Part shown: positions 46,001-54,399 of the stretch, piece after piece
Layout of the letters: each line of letters starts with the position of its first letter
Position numbering within the stretch: position 1 is the stretch's first letter
NCBI RefSeq assembly: GCF_017876405.1
Contig: NZ_JAGINW010000001.1
Span: 10,925,203-10,989,202, forward strand
DNA: 64,000 nt
Direction of reading: 5' to 3'
DNA from: Kibdelosporangium banguiense
Lineage (GTDB): Bacteria > Actinomycetota > Actinomycetes > Mycobacteriales > Pseudonocardiaceae
Made by a program: the position numbers and the translations under genes
Notes under the pieces: generated by a model
Seen by the model: only the letters and a program-made list of their open reading frames with translations
The model's database searches: none
What the model was told of the DNA's origin: nothing

Positions 46001-46697
46001 GCACACTCTGGTCCAGGCTGGCCTTCACCTTGTGATCCAGCCGCAGCGTGGTCACTCCGCCGCCGAGCGCCGTCCCGCCCGGCCGCTGACCGGGGGCCTC
46101 GCCGGTCAGCGAACGCCAGAAGGTGGCTGCCTCGGAGCGCTTCACCCGCACCGCAGCACCCTCAGTGCAGGGCAGGGTCACAGTGCGGTCGCTGGCCGGC
46201 AGATCGTCCGCCCGGCGGGTGAGCACCTCGGACGACGGCTTGTCGCCATAACTCACGATCACCGGCACGCTGTCACTGGCCGCATCGGCCAGCCCCTCCT
46301 GCTTGACGAGCTTCGTCACGTTGAACAGCTCGGCATCCACCACGCCCGCCGCCAGATAGGACGCGGCGTCCGACGGGATCACGTAATAGCCGTCCGGGCC
46401 GCTACGCGTCTCGAACACCGCAGGCGCCCCGGACCGGGATGCCGACTCGATCGACACCACCGGCCCTCCGGCCCCTTCGGCATAGCTCACCACATCCCCG
46501 GTGACCAACGTGACCCGCTGGACCGGCTGCTGCGCACCGGCCGAAGCATGTGGCTGACCCGACACGACCGGTGGCGGGACCGCGGCGGCCGCGGCCGGGG
46601 CCACCGTCACCGCAACCAGCGCGCCGAGCGCAGTCACAACCACGCGACGGCGCCACGGCGGTGCCGTGCCCGTTCGCCGAACTGATCTGGAACGCAC
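43083..46697 (-). CDS. Large secreted subtilisin-family serine protease (S8)
   Basis: 1204 aa. A signal peptide (VVTALGALVAVTVAPAAAAA) is followed by a propeptide-like region (~55-235). The S8 catalytic domain has Asp258 (VAVLDTGIDTRHPDL), His293 (DGHGHGTHVAS), oxyanion Asn386 (VVAAGN) and Ser467 (LSGTSMATPHVAG). About 600 residues of beta-rich C-terminal domains follow, with four Cys near the middle (CSLCRD) and end. The triad is complete, so it should be active outside the cell. The long C-terminus is like actinomycete S8 proteins with substrate-binding or structural modules. GTG 46697 has GAGG five bases upstream; a perfect terminator follows. It is transcribed divergently from the HTH-STAND gene at 47535. 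Confidence 0.9.
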   Translation of the reverse strand: MRSRSVRRTGTAPPWRRRVVVTALGALVAVTVAPAAAAAVPPPVVSGQPHASAGAQQPVQRVTLVTGDVVSYAEGAGGPVVSIESASRSGAPAVFETRSGPDGYYVIPSDAASYLAAGVVDAELFNVTKLVKQEGLADAASDSVPVIVSYGDKPSSEVLTRRADDLPASDRTVTLPCTEGAAVRVKRSEAATFWRSLTGEAPGQRPGGTALGGGVTTLRLDHKVKASLDQSVPQIGAPEAWAPPHNLDGTGVTVAVLDTGIDTRHPDLAGRIAESRNFTPDPDASDGHGHGTHVASTLAGSGAASGDRYKGVAPGARLLNGKVLGSDGGGDVSQLMAGMDWAAHAGARVINMSLGAGPTDGQDPLSECVDALTNETGALFVVAAGNVPEGNIASVEAPAAATSALAVGAVTKSDQMAGFSARGPRLGDAMVKPEIVAPGVDIVAARAAGTNLGKPVGEQYTQLSGTSMATPHVAGAAALLAQKHPKWTAGELKGLLTSSAKDIGAAWYEQGAGRVDIPAALASTVAGPPPVSFGRLSLADTQVVRRAVTYTNSTDRDMTLSLTFSATAWNGTTASPGMVSLDKDTLVVPAKSTATASVTLDPAVSRTTRPAGAYGGVITATDTAGGSVARTPFSFYAEPETHPLTLKLTDSRGNAPTPSRLTIVRDDYDWANPKNNDPFIPATFTVPVVNGTGTILVPKGQYSTTALTYEDQADVRRATLLAAAEVPVTGPTTITLDARTAVPMQVQTKDPTETRERFTSIQRHLPGMPMPHAAGVLTGPGWQHYITPTAPAKRGTVGSQDHLTLSQPQAEPARSHPKYMYNLYFRDRNGIPAPHVNKADPATLAAVDTRYHADKPDILFTKKWFALPTDTPSGMALNGTRFRGPGQWTEYIGPVDDTVLWKRFVVQNAPRPDGTPDPATTFFQLSHNVYRTAGPQPPERWFQAPIHGGAATHTGDAPFPMLCSLCRDANGDFLPAVQWMDSMRGHFAEPGLAGHYPSKVRLFRGEEEIPGKVGPLPIPLFPLGQQSGTYRLEVEDTWPDNPKPFWPNGAVHRLAPRISTVATFNSTPPAGNLPPGYTCLDGGTKCAFQPIIQLDYQLGLDLLNQAPAGRTHTFEVTAGHHNAAEGRGEINEFQLEYSTNDGTSWYSATVVHKGGDTYTIQIPHPNLEATTGFISLRAKASDSVGNRIEQTIHRAYALTNNPTP

Positions 46698-46849
46698 GAT
46701 AACCTCATTTCATAAAAACGACACGAAAGCCGCAACAAAGGTCGCGCTTTCTATGTCGCGAACTGATACAAAAAATCGAAATTGTGAAAGCCTAAAAAGC
46801 GCAAGAGGGAAAGAAGCTATTCGGCTGTCCACGCCTCGGTGACGCGTCA

Positions 46850-46965
46850 GGGCGGGGTAGCCCACATTGCTAGCAGGGCGTGGCCGGCGTCGGCGAGTTC
46901 GACAGGAACAAGCTGTCCGAATTCCGCCGCAATGGTGGCGTGCTCTGCCGGTTCACCCTTCTAGT
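46850..46965 (-). pseudogene. C-terminal fragment of the small 16298/20772-type gene
   Basis: The minus strand reads ATIAAEFGQLVPVELADAGH, then ALLAMWATPP and a stop. This matches the end of the protein at 16298 (GQLVPAELTGVGHALLATWA, TPP). The 5' half is missing, so this is a third, decayed locus of the family. Confidence 0.65.
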
Positions 46966-47094
46966 CGGTTCGCCTGGCGAAGCACCGTCATCGCCTGCGC
47001 GACCACCACAGTCGGGAACGCTCCAGCGTTCGCCGCACGGTCCCCTGTGCCTCATGTGATGTGTCGGTCCGGTTCATCGGTGGCCCTTCCCTCG

Positions 47095-47260
47095 CGGTGC
47101 TGGCGCTAGATGTCGCCTTGGAACCAGATGTACCGCCACTGGCGTTGTTTCGTGTCGGCGTACGCGTCAAGGAAACAACGCGAGACAACCCGGCGAAAGC
47201 GATAGAGGGCAACAGGCGATACCCCGACCGGACGACCCGCGGCCCACAGCCGCCAGTACT
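47095..47260 (+). repeat. STAND-upstream block, partial copy 2
   Basis: This matches the last part of 39010-39440 and 62670-63110 (GTTTCGTGTCGGCGTACG, GAGACAACCCGGCGAAAG, CAACAGGCGATACC). The first ~250 bp of the block, including the TTACTC/GAGTAA repeat, is missing here. It lies 275 bp before the intact STAND-XRE gene. Confidence 0.65.
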
Positions 47261-47407
47261 TCGAGTCGTTATCCAACTCGCAGGCCAATAGTGGCCATTG
47301 ACCAGTATGCGCCGCTGGTCGGTGTTGCAGGTTCGGTGTTGTCAATGCTCGACTGACATTTAGTTCTGGTGAACTTCTACTGGGGTGTCTCGATAGAACC
47401 TGAGAGC

Positions 47408-47521
47408 ATGGGGGCAGGTGTGCGCAATTTGTGGGCTGCCATGGGCACCGGGGCGGCCGTTGTCGGGTTGTTCGCCGGTCGGTTCGATGCCGACTTGCCT
47501 GACCGGTCGCTAGCGGGATAG
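47408..47521 (+). CDS. Possible 37-aa hydrophobic peptide
   Basis: The frame MGAGVRNLWAAMGTGAAVVG, LFAGRFDADLPDRSLAG lies directly upstream of the STAND-XRE gene (13 bp gap). It has one hydrophobic stretch and no strong ribosome site. It could be a leader peptide or chance. Confidence 0.25.
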   Translation: MGAGVRNLWAAMGTGAAVVGLFAGRFDADLPDRSLAG

Positions 47522-47534
47522 TGGGTGGTGGGGG

Positions 47535-49868
47535 ATGCCGAGGCGGGAGGGGCCCTTAGACCGGGATGCGGGTGTGGTGCAGCGGTTTGCCTGGGAGCTG
47601 CGCCAATTACGGGAGAAAGCAGGCAGCCCGACATATCGGCAACTCGCTCTGCGGGCGCATTACTCGCAAGCGACGCTGGCCAAAGCCGCCAGCGGCCGGG
47701 ACCTGCCCAGCCTGGCGGTCACCCTGGCCTACGTACGGGCCTGCGGTGGCGATACCGAACAGTGGGGAGCGCGGTGGCGCGAGGCGGCGGCCGAGGCCGC
47801 GCCTGCGGCACTGGAAGACATCACTGCCGCCCAGCAGCAGGCGGACGCCCCCGCTCCGTATTTGGGGTTGGCGGCGTTCACCCCGGAGGACGCCGATCGG
47901 TTCTTCGGCCGGGAACAACTAGTCGCCGAACTGGTGGCCACGCTGGACCAGCACCGGTTCCTGGCGGTCTTCGGGGCCTCCGGATCAGGCAAGTCGTCCC
48001 TGCTGCAGGCCGGGTTGCTCCCAGCGGTGCGCGAGGAATACGCAACCGCGCTGATCACTCCCGGGGCCGAACCGGAATCGCAGCTCCGGCAGGCCCTGGG
48101 CGCACGGCCCGCGGAGACTGATGTGCTGCTGGTGGTCGATCAGTTCGAGGAACTGTTCACCCTCTGCCCCGACCTCGCCACTCGCGAGCGATTCATCACC
48201 GGATTGCTGGAGGCGGTGCGAGAGCCCGGCAGCCGCACCCGGGTGGTGCTCGGTGTGCGTGCGGATTTCTACGCCCACTGCGCCCAGCACCGCGGGCTGG
48301 TGGAGGCGCTGCGGAAAGCGCAGGTGCTGGTCGGGCCGATGACCACCGACGAGTTGCGCGCGGTGATCACCGGCCCAGCGATCCGGTTCGGCTACAGCGT
48401 CGAGGGCGCGCTGGTGTCTCGGCTGATCGGCGACGCCACCGGCCAACCCGGCGTACTCCCGCTGCTCTCGCACGCCCTGCTGGAAACCTGGCGCCGCCGC
48501 CGCGGCAACGCCCTCACCTTGGCCGGATATGAGGCGGCCGGCGGCATACACCGCGCCATCACCCGGACCGACGAGCGGTCCAGACTGTTCGCTGAGCAGT
48601 TGCGGCGTACCCGGTTGGCCGCCGGACTGTCGCTGTCGGAACTGGCAAGGCGGGTCCACTACAGCAAGGCTCATCTCAGCAACATCGAGGCTGGGCGCAA
48701 GCCCGCCGGGGTGGGCCTGGCCCGGCGGTGCGATGCGGCGTTCGGCGCAGAGGGCAGGCTCTCCGCGCTTGTCGCGCCGCCCATCACTGTTTCCAGCGGC
48801 TCATCGGACGGGCGAGACGAGGCATGGTCCAAGGAGGTGTGGACGATGAACCTGGAATCGAATGGTTCCACCTGGTTCACTCCGGTGCGGCGGCGGGACG
48901 CGCTGGCGTCGGGCGCCGCGCTGCCAGCACTGCGGCTCACCGAGCGAGGTGCGTCGGCCGCGGCGAACCAGGAGACGACGCTCACGGCGTTGCAGGCGAT
49001 GTTCGAACAGCACCGGCTGATCGGGCAGATGATGAGCCCAGCCACGGTACTGCCCGCGCTGATTGCCCAGACCCATACCCTGCGTGGGCTGGCCAGGGTG
49101 GCGCGTTCTCCTGTGCGGGAACGGTTTCTGCGGCTGGCGGCCCGGTACGCGGAGTACACCGGGTGGATGGCGCAGGAGGCGGGCAACGACCGGGGCGCGA
49201 TGTGGTGGACCCAGACCGCGGTGGATATGGCGGGTGCTGTGGGGGACCACGACGTGAGCGCGCACAGCCTGGTCCGGCGCGCGTTAGTCGCGCTGTACCG
49301 GGATGACGCCGCCGTGACCGTTGAACTGGCCCGCCGCGCGCAGACCGATCCAAGGGCACCGGTGCGCGTCCGGGGCATGGCCGCATTGCGCGAAGCGCAG
49401 GGACACGCGCTGGCGCGGGAGGACAAGCTGTGCCAGGACAGCTTGGATCGGGCCGCGCGATTGCTGGAGACCGTTCGCCCCGACCCTTCGGACGGCATGA
49501 TGCTCGGTCCTGCCGCAGGCTCCGCTGTCGCACCGGTAGTGAATGGATGGTGCCTGTACGACCTCGGGCGTCCCGCCGAGGCGGCCGAGGTGCTCGACCG
49601 CGAGCTGGCCCGGTTACCTTCCTCGTCGCGGCGGTCGAATGCCCGCTTCGGTGCCCGGCGGGCGCTGGCGCACGCTGCGGCCGGTGAGATCGACCATGCC
49701 TGTGCGCTGACCCACCAGGTGCTGGACAGCGCCGAACTGGTCGACTCGGCCACTATTCGGCTCGACTTGCGCAGGCTCGCCCGCACTCTTGCCCGGTGGG
49801 CGTCGCACCGGCCGGTGAGCGAGTTGCAGCCGCGCCTGACCATGGCGCTGCATGCGCCGGTTTCCTGA
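47535..49868 (+). CDS. HTH-nSTAND fused to an XRE/TPR-type regulator
   Basis: 777 aa. Residues ~1-345 match the N-terminal half of the WD40 protein at 11439: HTH (RQLALRAHYSQATLAKAASG), Walker A (FGASGSGKSSLLQ) and Walker B (VVDQFEELFTLC). Exactly at GGI the similarity ends, and a second helix-turn-helix begins (LRRTRLAAGLSLSELARRVH, YSKAHLSNIEAGRKP), followed by a TPR-like region (ARYAEYTGWMAQEAGNDRGA) as in actinomycete XRE regulators. The transmembrane segment and WD40 propellers are absent. It may be a natural fusion or a recombination chimera; the frame is open throughout. The start matches the paralogue (MPRREG). It faces the subtilase gene. Confidence 0.8.
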   Translation: MPRREGPLDRDAGVVQRFAWELRQLREKAGSPTYRQLALRAHYSQATLAKAASGRDLPSLAVTLAYVRACGGDTEQWGARWREAAAEAAPAALEDITAAQQQADAPAPYLGLAAFTPEDADRFFGREQLVAELVATLDQHRFLAVFGASGSGKSSLLQAGLLPAVREEYATALITPGAEPESQLRQALGARPAETDVLLVVDQFEELFTLCPDLATRERFITGLLEAVREPGSRTRVVLGVRADFYAHCAQHRGLVEALRKAQVLVGPMTTDELRAVITGPAIRFGYSVEGALVSRLIGDATGQPGVLPLLSHALLETWRRRRGNALTLAGYEAAGGIHRAITRTDERSRLFAEQLRRTRLAAGLSLSELARRVHYSKAHLSNIEAGRKPAGVGLARRCDAAFGAEGRLSALVAPPITVSSGSSDGRDEAWSKEVWTMNLESNGSTWFTPVRRRDALASGAALPALRLTERGASAAANQETTLTALQAMFEQHRLIGQMMSPATVLPALIAQTHTLRGLARVARSPVRERFLRLAARYAEYTGWMAQEAGNDRGAMWWTQTAVDMAGAVGDHDVSAHSLVRRALVALYRDDAAVTVELARRAQTDPRAPVRVRGMAALREAQGHALAREDKLCQDSLDRAARLLETVRPDPSDGMMLGPAAGSAVAPVVNGWCLYDLGRPAEAAEVLDRELARLPSSSRRSNARFGARRALAHAAAGEIDHACALTHQVLDSAELVDSATIRLDLRRLARTLARWASHRPVSELQPRLTMALHAPVS

Positions 49869-49966
49869 CTGCGTAAGGGAAATGTCCGGAAACCGGGAAC
49901 CTTGGAAGGCAACGGTGCCTGACGAGGCCATTTTGAGCGTCGGTATGGGCGTGAAGGGGGCTTGAC

Positions 49967-50932
49967 GTGCGCGATGCGGCCGTTCTGCAGCGTGGCTTCG
50001 AGGAGTTGCGCGGGAACATCGACGAGTTCATCCGGGGCAAGTCGGAGGTGGTCCGGCTGGCGCTGGTGTGTCTGCTCGCCGAGGGGCATTTGTTGATCGA
50101 GGATGTACCAGGGGTGGCGAAAACGTCTCTGGCCAAGGCGATCGCCCGTTCGGTCGCGGGCGCGTCGGTGAGACGTATTCAGTTCACACCGGATCTGTTG
50201 CCGTCCGATGTGACGGGGGTGCAGGTGTATGACCAGGGTAGCGGGAGGTTCGAGTTCCGGCAGGGGCCGGTGTTCACCAACATCCTGCTGGGGGATGAGA
50301 TCAACCGTGCTTCGCCGAAAACCCAGTCGGCCTTGCTCGAGGTGATGGCGGAGGGACAGGTCACAGTGGACGGCCACCCGGTCCGGGTGCCGTCGCCGTT
50401 TCTGTGTATCGCCACCCAGAATCCGGTGGAACATCAGGGGACCTACGCGCTGCCGGAGGCCCAGCTCGACAGGTTCATGATGCGGATCAACGTCGGCTAT
50501 CCGGATGGGTTGGCCGATGAGGTGAGCATCCTGGCGGACGGGATCGCGCGGCGCCGGCCTGAGCAACTCACCTCCGTGATGGAACTCGACGACCTGCGCA
50601 TGATGATCCGGGCTGTGCGCGAGCAGCATGTGGCTGGCAATCTCCAGGAGTACATCGCCTCTGTAGTCCGCGCGACCCGGGCACATCCCGAGGTCACCTT
50701 GGGTGTCAGTCCCCGCGGCGGCATCGCGCTTGCCGCGGCGGCGCAGGCCTATTCACTGTGCGCAGGACGGGCCTTTGTGACCGCAGATGATGTCAAGGCG
50801 GTGGCTGTGCCCGTCCTGAACCATCGGTTGCTACTCACGCCGGACGCGCGGATTGAACACCGAACGCCCGAGTCGATCGTCCGGGACATCCTGACGACCG
50901 CGCCAGCACCCACGGGACAGGGAAGTCGGTGA
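49967..50932 (+). CDS. MoxR-type AAA+ ATPase
   Basis: 321 aa with the MoxR pattern: Walker A LLIEDVPGVAKTSLAKAIA, Walker B ILLGDEINRASPKTQSALLE, a sensor-1-like ATQNPVEHQGTYALPEAQLD and the C-terminal lid (VSPRGGIALAAAAQAYSLCA). MoxR ATPases act as chaperones that help assemble or insert cofactors into partners, and their genes usually stand next to DUF58 genes, as here (6 bp to the next start). It is the first gene of a four-gene run in which the last three junctions are 6 bp or overlapping. GTG 49967 matches the usual start. Confidence 0.92.
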   Translation: MRDAAVLQRGFEELRGNIDEFIRGKSEVVRLALVCLLAEGHLLIEDVPGVAKTSLAKAIARSVAGASVRRIQFTPDLLPSDVTGVQVYDQGSGRFEFRQGPVFTNILLGDEINRASPKTQSALLEVMAEGQVTVDGHPVRVPSPFLCIATQNPVEHQGTYALPEAQLDRFMMRINVGYPDGLADEVSILADGIARRRPEQLTSVMELDDLRMMIRAVREQHVAGNLQEYIASVVRATRAHPEVTLGVSPRGGIALAAAAQAYSLCAGRAFVTADDVKAVAVPVLNHRLLLTPDARIEHRTPESIVRDILTTAPAPTGQGSR

Positions 50933-50938
50933 GCGACT

Positions 50939-52108
50939 GTGGTGACCAGAAGCGGGGTGGTGATGGCCGGCGCCACGGTAGGGCTGTTGCTGGCTGGAGC
51001 GTGGGCGGACTACCCAGAGTTGGTAACGCTCGGGTTCGCCGGCCTGGGTGCCCTGGTGACCGCTGTGGCCTGGCTGTTCGTACGACCCCAGCTGACGGCC
51101 GGGCGGGAGGTCCGTCCGCGGCGCGTGTTCGAAGGCAGCGCCGCCCGAGGGCTGTTGACGGCCACGAACGTGGGTCGGCGCCGCAGCCCACCCTTGCTGG
51201 CCACCGAGACCGTTGGCGGACACTGCATCACGGTGCCGATCCCGGCGCTGGTCGGTGGGCAGAGCTTGCAGGTCGGATATCCATTACCGACCGAACGGCG
51301 CGGCCGCTACGTGATTCCTCCGTTGGTGCTGAGTCAATCCGACCCGTTGCGACTTCTGCACCGCAGGCGTGCGCTCGGTGCGGGCTTGGTGCTGCACGTC
51401 TACCCGCGCGTTCACCCCCTGGCTATGGTCACGGCTGGTGGCCCCCGTGACGCGGAGGGACCGACGGCGAGCAGCGCCCCACCGGGCGGGGTGGCCTTCC
51501 ACAGCCTGCGGGAGTACCTGCTTGGGGATGACTGGCGGCTGATCCACTGGGGAGCGACGGCCCGCACCGGCACGCTGATGGCACGCCATCTGGTAGTTCC
51601 TGACGAGCCGCGGCAACTGGTGGTGCTCGACACCAGCGCCGCGCCCTACACCGCGACAATGTTCGAGGACGCGGTGCGCGTTGCCGCCTCGTTCTGCGTG
51701 GCCGCCGAACAGGCCGGGTTACCGGCTCAGCTGCGCACCACCGGCGATGCGACCGGAGGTGTCCAATGGCCGGACGGGGAGTGGGGTCGTGACCTCAGTG
51801 CCACCCTGGAGTTTTTGTCTGTTGTAGACAGTGGTGGCGTCGACCGCGGCCTGGCGGCGCTGCTCGACACGGTGCGGGACGTCATCTCTGCCGACCATGG
51901 CGTCGCGCTGGTAGTGGTCACCGGCCGGGTGGACGCCGGCCAGGCGGAACTGCTGACGCTCGTGCGTCCCCGGTTTCTGTCGGTCAGCCTGGCCCAACTC
52001 GTCACGGCGGAACCCGCATCGACAGCCAGGCCCCCCGGTGTGCTCGCGGTCGCCGCGCCGACCAGTGCGAAGTTCGCCGTCTCCTGGAATCGGTTGGTAT
52101 TGCGATGA
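50939..52108 (+). CDS. DUF58 domain protein
   Basis: 389 aa with two N-terminal membrane segments (VVMAGATVGLLLAGAWADYP, LVTLGFAGLGALVTAVAWLF). A DUF58 domain follows with its signature REYLLGDDWRLIHWGATART, then GTLMARHL. A von Willebrand A-like fold follows, with VVLDTSAAPYT as a degenerate metal site. It pairs with the MoxR ATPase upstream. Its stop overlaps the next start (ATGA), so translation is coupled. Role inferred: assembly of an envelope or secreted complex. Confidence 0.9.
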   Translation: MVTRSGVVMAGATVGLLLAGAWADYPELVTLGFAGLGALVTAVAWLFVRPQLTAGREVRPRRVFEGSAARGLLTATNVGRRRSPPLLATETVGGHCITVPIPALVGGQSLQVGYPLPTERRGRYVIPPLVLSQSDPLRLLHRRRALGAGLVLHVYPRVHPLAMVTAGGPRDAEGPTASSAPPGGVAFHSLREYLLGDDWRLIHWGATARTGTLMARHLVVPDEPRQLVVLDTSAAPYTATMFEDAVRVAASFCVAAEQAGLPAQLRTTGDATGGVQWPDGEWGRDLSATLEFLSVVDSGGVDRGLAALLDTVRDVISADHGVALVVVTGRVDAGQAELLTLVRPRFLSVSLAQLVTAEPASTARPPGVLAVAAPTSAKFAVSWNRLVLR

Positions 52109-54399
52109 AAGTGACGTGGCGGACGTTCACGAGTCGAGTTTCCGGGCCTCTGCTCGCCGAGGTGGCGCTCGTGGTGGTGGCAACGGCCGTCGGGGCACTG
52201 GTGTACCGCGGGTTCTTTGCCACCATCGAATACCTCCCGGTTGTCGGCCTTGCCTGCATCGGAGGTGCCGTGACGGCCGCCGCAGCGGCGGGACGCCGCT
52301 GGAACGCGTGGTCCACCATGCTCCTGGCAGCCGGGGGATTCGCTCTGTTCGCCACCTACGCCGTCTTCGGCGACACCATCGAGGACGGCCTACCGACCAG
52401 CCGGACCGGCTCAGACCTTCTCCACGGGGTACTCGGCGGCTGGGCGCGCATGCTCACCGTGGAGCCACCAGCCGACGCATGGGCCGAACTGCTGGTGACA
52501 CCTGCGCTGGTGGTGTGGAGTGCCGTATTCACGGCGGTCACGCTTACCCTGCGGACGCGGTCCCTGCTCGCACCGGTCGCCCCGCCACTGGTGGCGTTCG
52601 TCCTCGCCCTGCTCGCCGCTGGCAGTCAGCCCGGTAAGCACACCGCCGCAACCGTCGCATTCCTGACCGCCACACTGGCCCTGATCCTGTTCCGCGCCCG
52701 CCGGACCGCCACCGGCGGCAGAACACGACACAGCCCACAGCCGCCGCGGAGGACCCGTTCGCTCCTCACCGCAGGCCTGACGATCACGGCCAGTGCGCTG
52801 TCCGGCATCGTCGGCGGCCACGCACTGCCACTGGCCTCAGGCCAGCATCGCTTCGACCCCCGACAGTTGCGACCGCCGCCGATCACGCTCGCCGCCACCC
52901 TCACCCCGCTGGCGAAGGTCAAGAGCCAACTGATCGAGAACCCGCCCCGCGCACTGTTCACCCTCCGGATCGACCGCGAGAACGCCTCACAGATCAGCCG
53001 GGTGCGGACCGCGGCGCTCGACGCGTTCGACGGCACAACGTGGACCACGACCGACGCCTACCGCGCAGCCGGAAGCCACCTCGCCATCGACCCCGCCCTG
53101 ACCAACGCTCGGCCGGTCACGGCTCACATCGAGGTGAACGACCTGCCGGGCCCATTCCTGCCCGTGCTGGGCTGGCCTTCCCGATTCACCGCTGCCCAGC
53201 ACAACACCGGCGACATCGGCTTCAACGGACGATCAGGTGTGCTGGTCAGCACCGCCCCCACACTGCACGGACTGCGCTACACGCTCGTGGGGAAGATCAG
53301 CAGTCACGACCGGGGGTTGCCCCCGGCAGTGCCGAGCACGTCCCCGGAACTCGCGCACTACCGGGCGCTGCCCACCAACACCCCAGCGTCGCTGCAGGTA
53401 GAGGCCCGGCGACTCACCGGCGCCCAGCCCACGCCGTACGGCCAACTGTCGACGCTCGAACAGCACCTACGCTCCCGGCCCTACAGCCTCGGCGCGCCCC
53501 CGGGACACTCCTACGCCGCCATCACCCGCCTGCTAACCGACAACACCGACAATCCCGGATACGCCGAACAGCATGCCGCGGCATTTACCGTGCTCGCCCG
53601 AGCGCTGGGCTACCCGGCCCGGGTCGCGGTCGGCTATCGACTACACGACTACCGCGACGGCGCCTACATGGTGACCACCGCCGATGCCCACGCCTGGCCC
53701 GAGGTGCATTTCGCCGGCTACGGCTGGGTGGCCTTCGAACCCACCGACACCAGCAACACCACCGCCAACCCACCACCACCCCCACCCGAGATCCCGCTCG
53801 TGGCACCACCGCCACGACTCAACCCGCCACCCATCGCGCCGCCGGCTACCGAACCGCCACCGCCAGCGGTGGGGGGAAACCAGCCCGGTTTCGACTGGGC
53901 CGGCGTCCTGCGCGGCATGGTGCTCCTAGTGGTCGGCCTCGTCGCTCTGGTCACGCTCGCCACGGCGGTGATCACGATTGAGAAAGCCCGCCGCCGGCGG
54001 CGAAGACGCCACACCCATGACCACGCGGCGCGGGTGCTCGGAGCCTGGCACGAACTGATCGATCGGCTGGCCGAACGCGGCATCACCTGCCCGGTGTCGC
54101 TGACCGCCCGAGAAGTGGCCCAGCACGCCGACACCGCGCTCGGGCCCGCCGCGAGTTCCGTCGCGGCCGCAGCGCCACTGGCCACCGCGGCGGTGTTCGC
54201 GCCGGACCACCTCGACCAGCGTGCAGCCGAGCGGGCCTGGCACCTGGCAGCACAACTGCACACCGATCTCTACCCCCGACAGGTATCCCTGAGGCGGCTG
54301 CGCGCCGCGGTGGATCCGCGTCCACTGTGGACCAACAGGTGTGCCGCGCGGGAACGGCGACGGGCATGGAAACGTCTGGAAATGGGAAGGTACCGATGA
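52105..54399 (+). CDS. TgpA-like transglutaminase-fold membrane protein without the usual catalytic Cys
   Basis: 764 aa with five or six N-terminal membrane helices (ALVVVATAVGALVYRGF, GLACIGGAVTAAAAAG, FVLALLAAGSQPG and others). An extracytoplasmic transglutaminase-like domain follows, then a Pro-rich linker (PPPPPPEIPLVAPPP), another membrane helix (VLLVVGLVALVTLATAVITI) and a cytoplasmic tail. In the transglutaminase core the segment normally reading G-x-C-EQFAxAF is GYAEQHAAAFTVLARALGYP, with Ala in place of Cys. The His segment TADAHAWPEVHFAGYGWVAF is intact. Catalysis by the normal triad looks impossible, so it may be a structural or peptide-binding domain. It overlaps both neighbours by ATGA. 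Confidence 0.85.
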   Translation: MKVTWRTFTSRVSGPLLAEVALVVVATAVGALVYRGFFATIEYLPVVGLACIGGAVTAAAAAGRRWNAWSTMLLAAGGFALFATYAVFGDTIEDGLPTSRTGSDLLHGVLGGWARMLTVEPPADAWAELLVTPALVVWSAVFTAVTLTLRTRSLLAPVAPPLVAFVLALLAAGSQPGKHTAATVAFLTATLALILFRARRTATGGRTRHSPQPPRRTRSLLTAGLTITASALSGIVGGHALPLASGQHRFDPRQLRPPPITLAATLTPLAKVKSQLIENPPRALFTLRIDRENASQISRVRTAALDAFDGTTWTTTDAYRAAGSHLAIDPALTNARPVTAHIEVNDLPGPFLPVLGWPSRFTAAQHNTGDIGFNGRSGVLVSTAPTLHGLRYTLVGKISSHDRGLPPAVPSTSPELAHYRALPTNTPASLQVEARRLTGAQPTPYGQLSTLEQHLRSRPYSLGAPPGHSYAAITRLLTDNTDNPGYAEQHAAAFTVLARALGYPARVAVGYRLHDYRDGAYMVTTADAHAWPEVHFAGYGWVAFEPTDTSNTTANPPPPPPEIPLVAPPPRLNPPPIAPPATEPPPPAVGGNQPGFDWAGVLRGMVLLVVGLVALVTLATAVITIEKARRRRRRRHTHDHAARVLGAWHELIDRLAERGITCPVSLTAREVAQHADTALGPAASSVAAAAPLATAAVFAPDHLDQRAAERAWHLAAQLHTDLYPRQVSLRRLRAAVDPRPLWTNRCAARERRRAWKRLEMGRYR

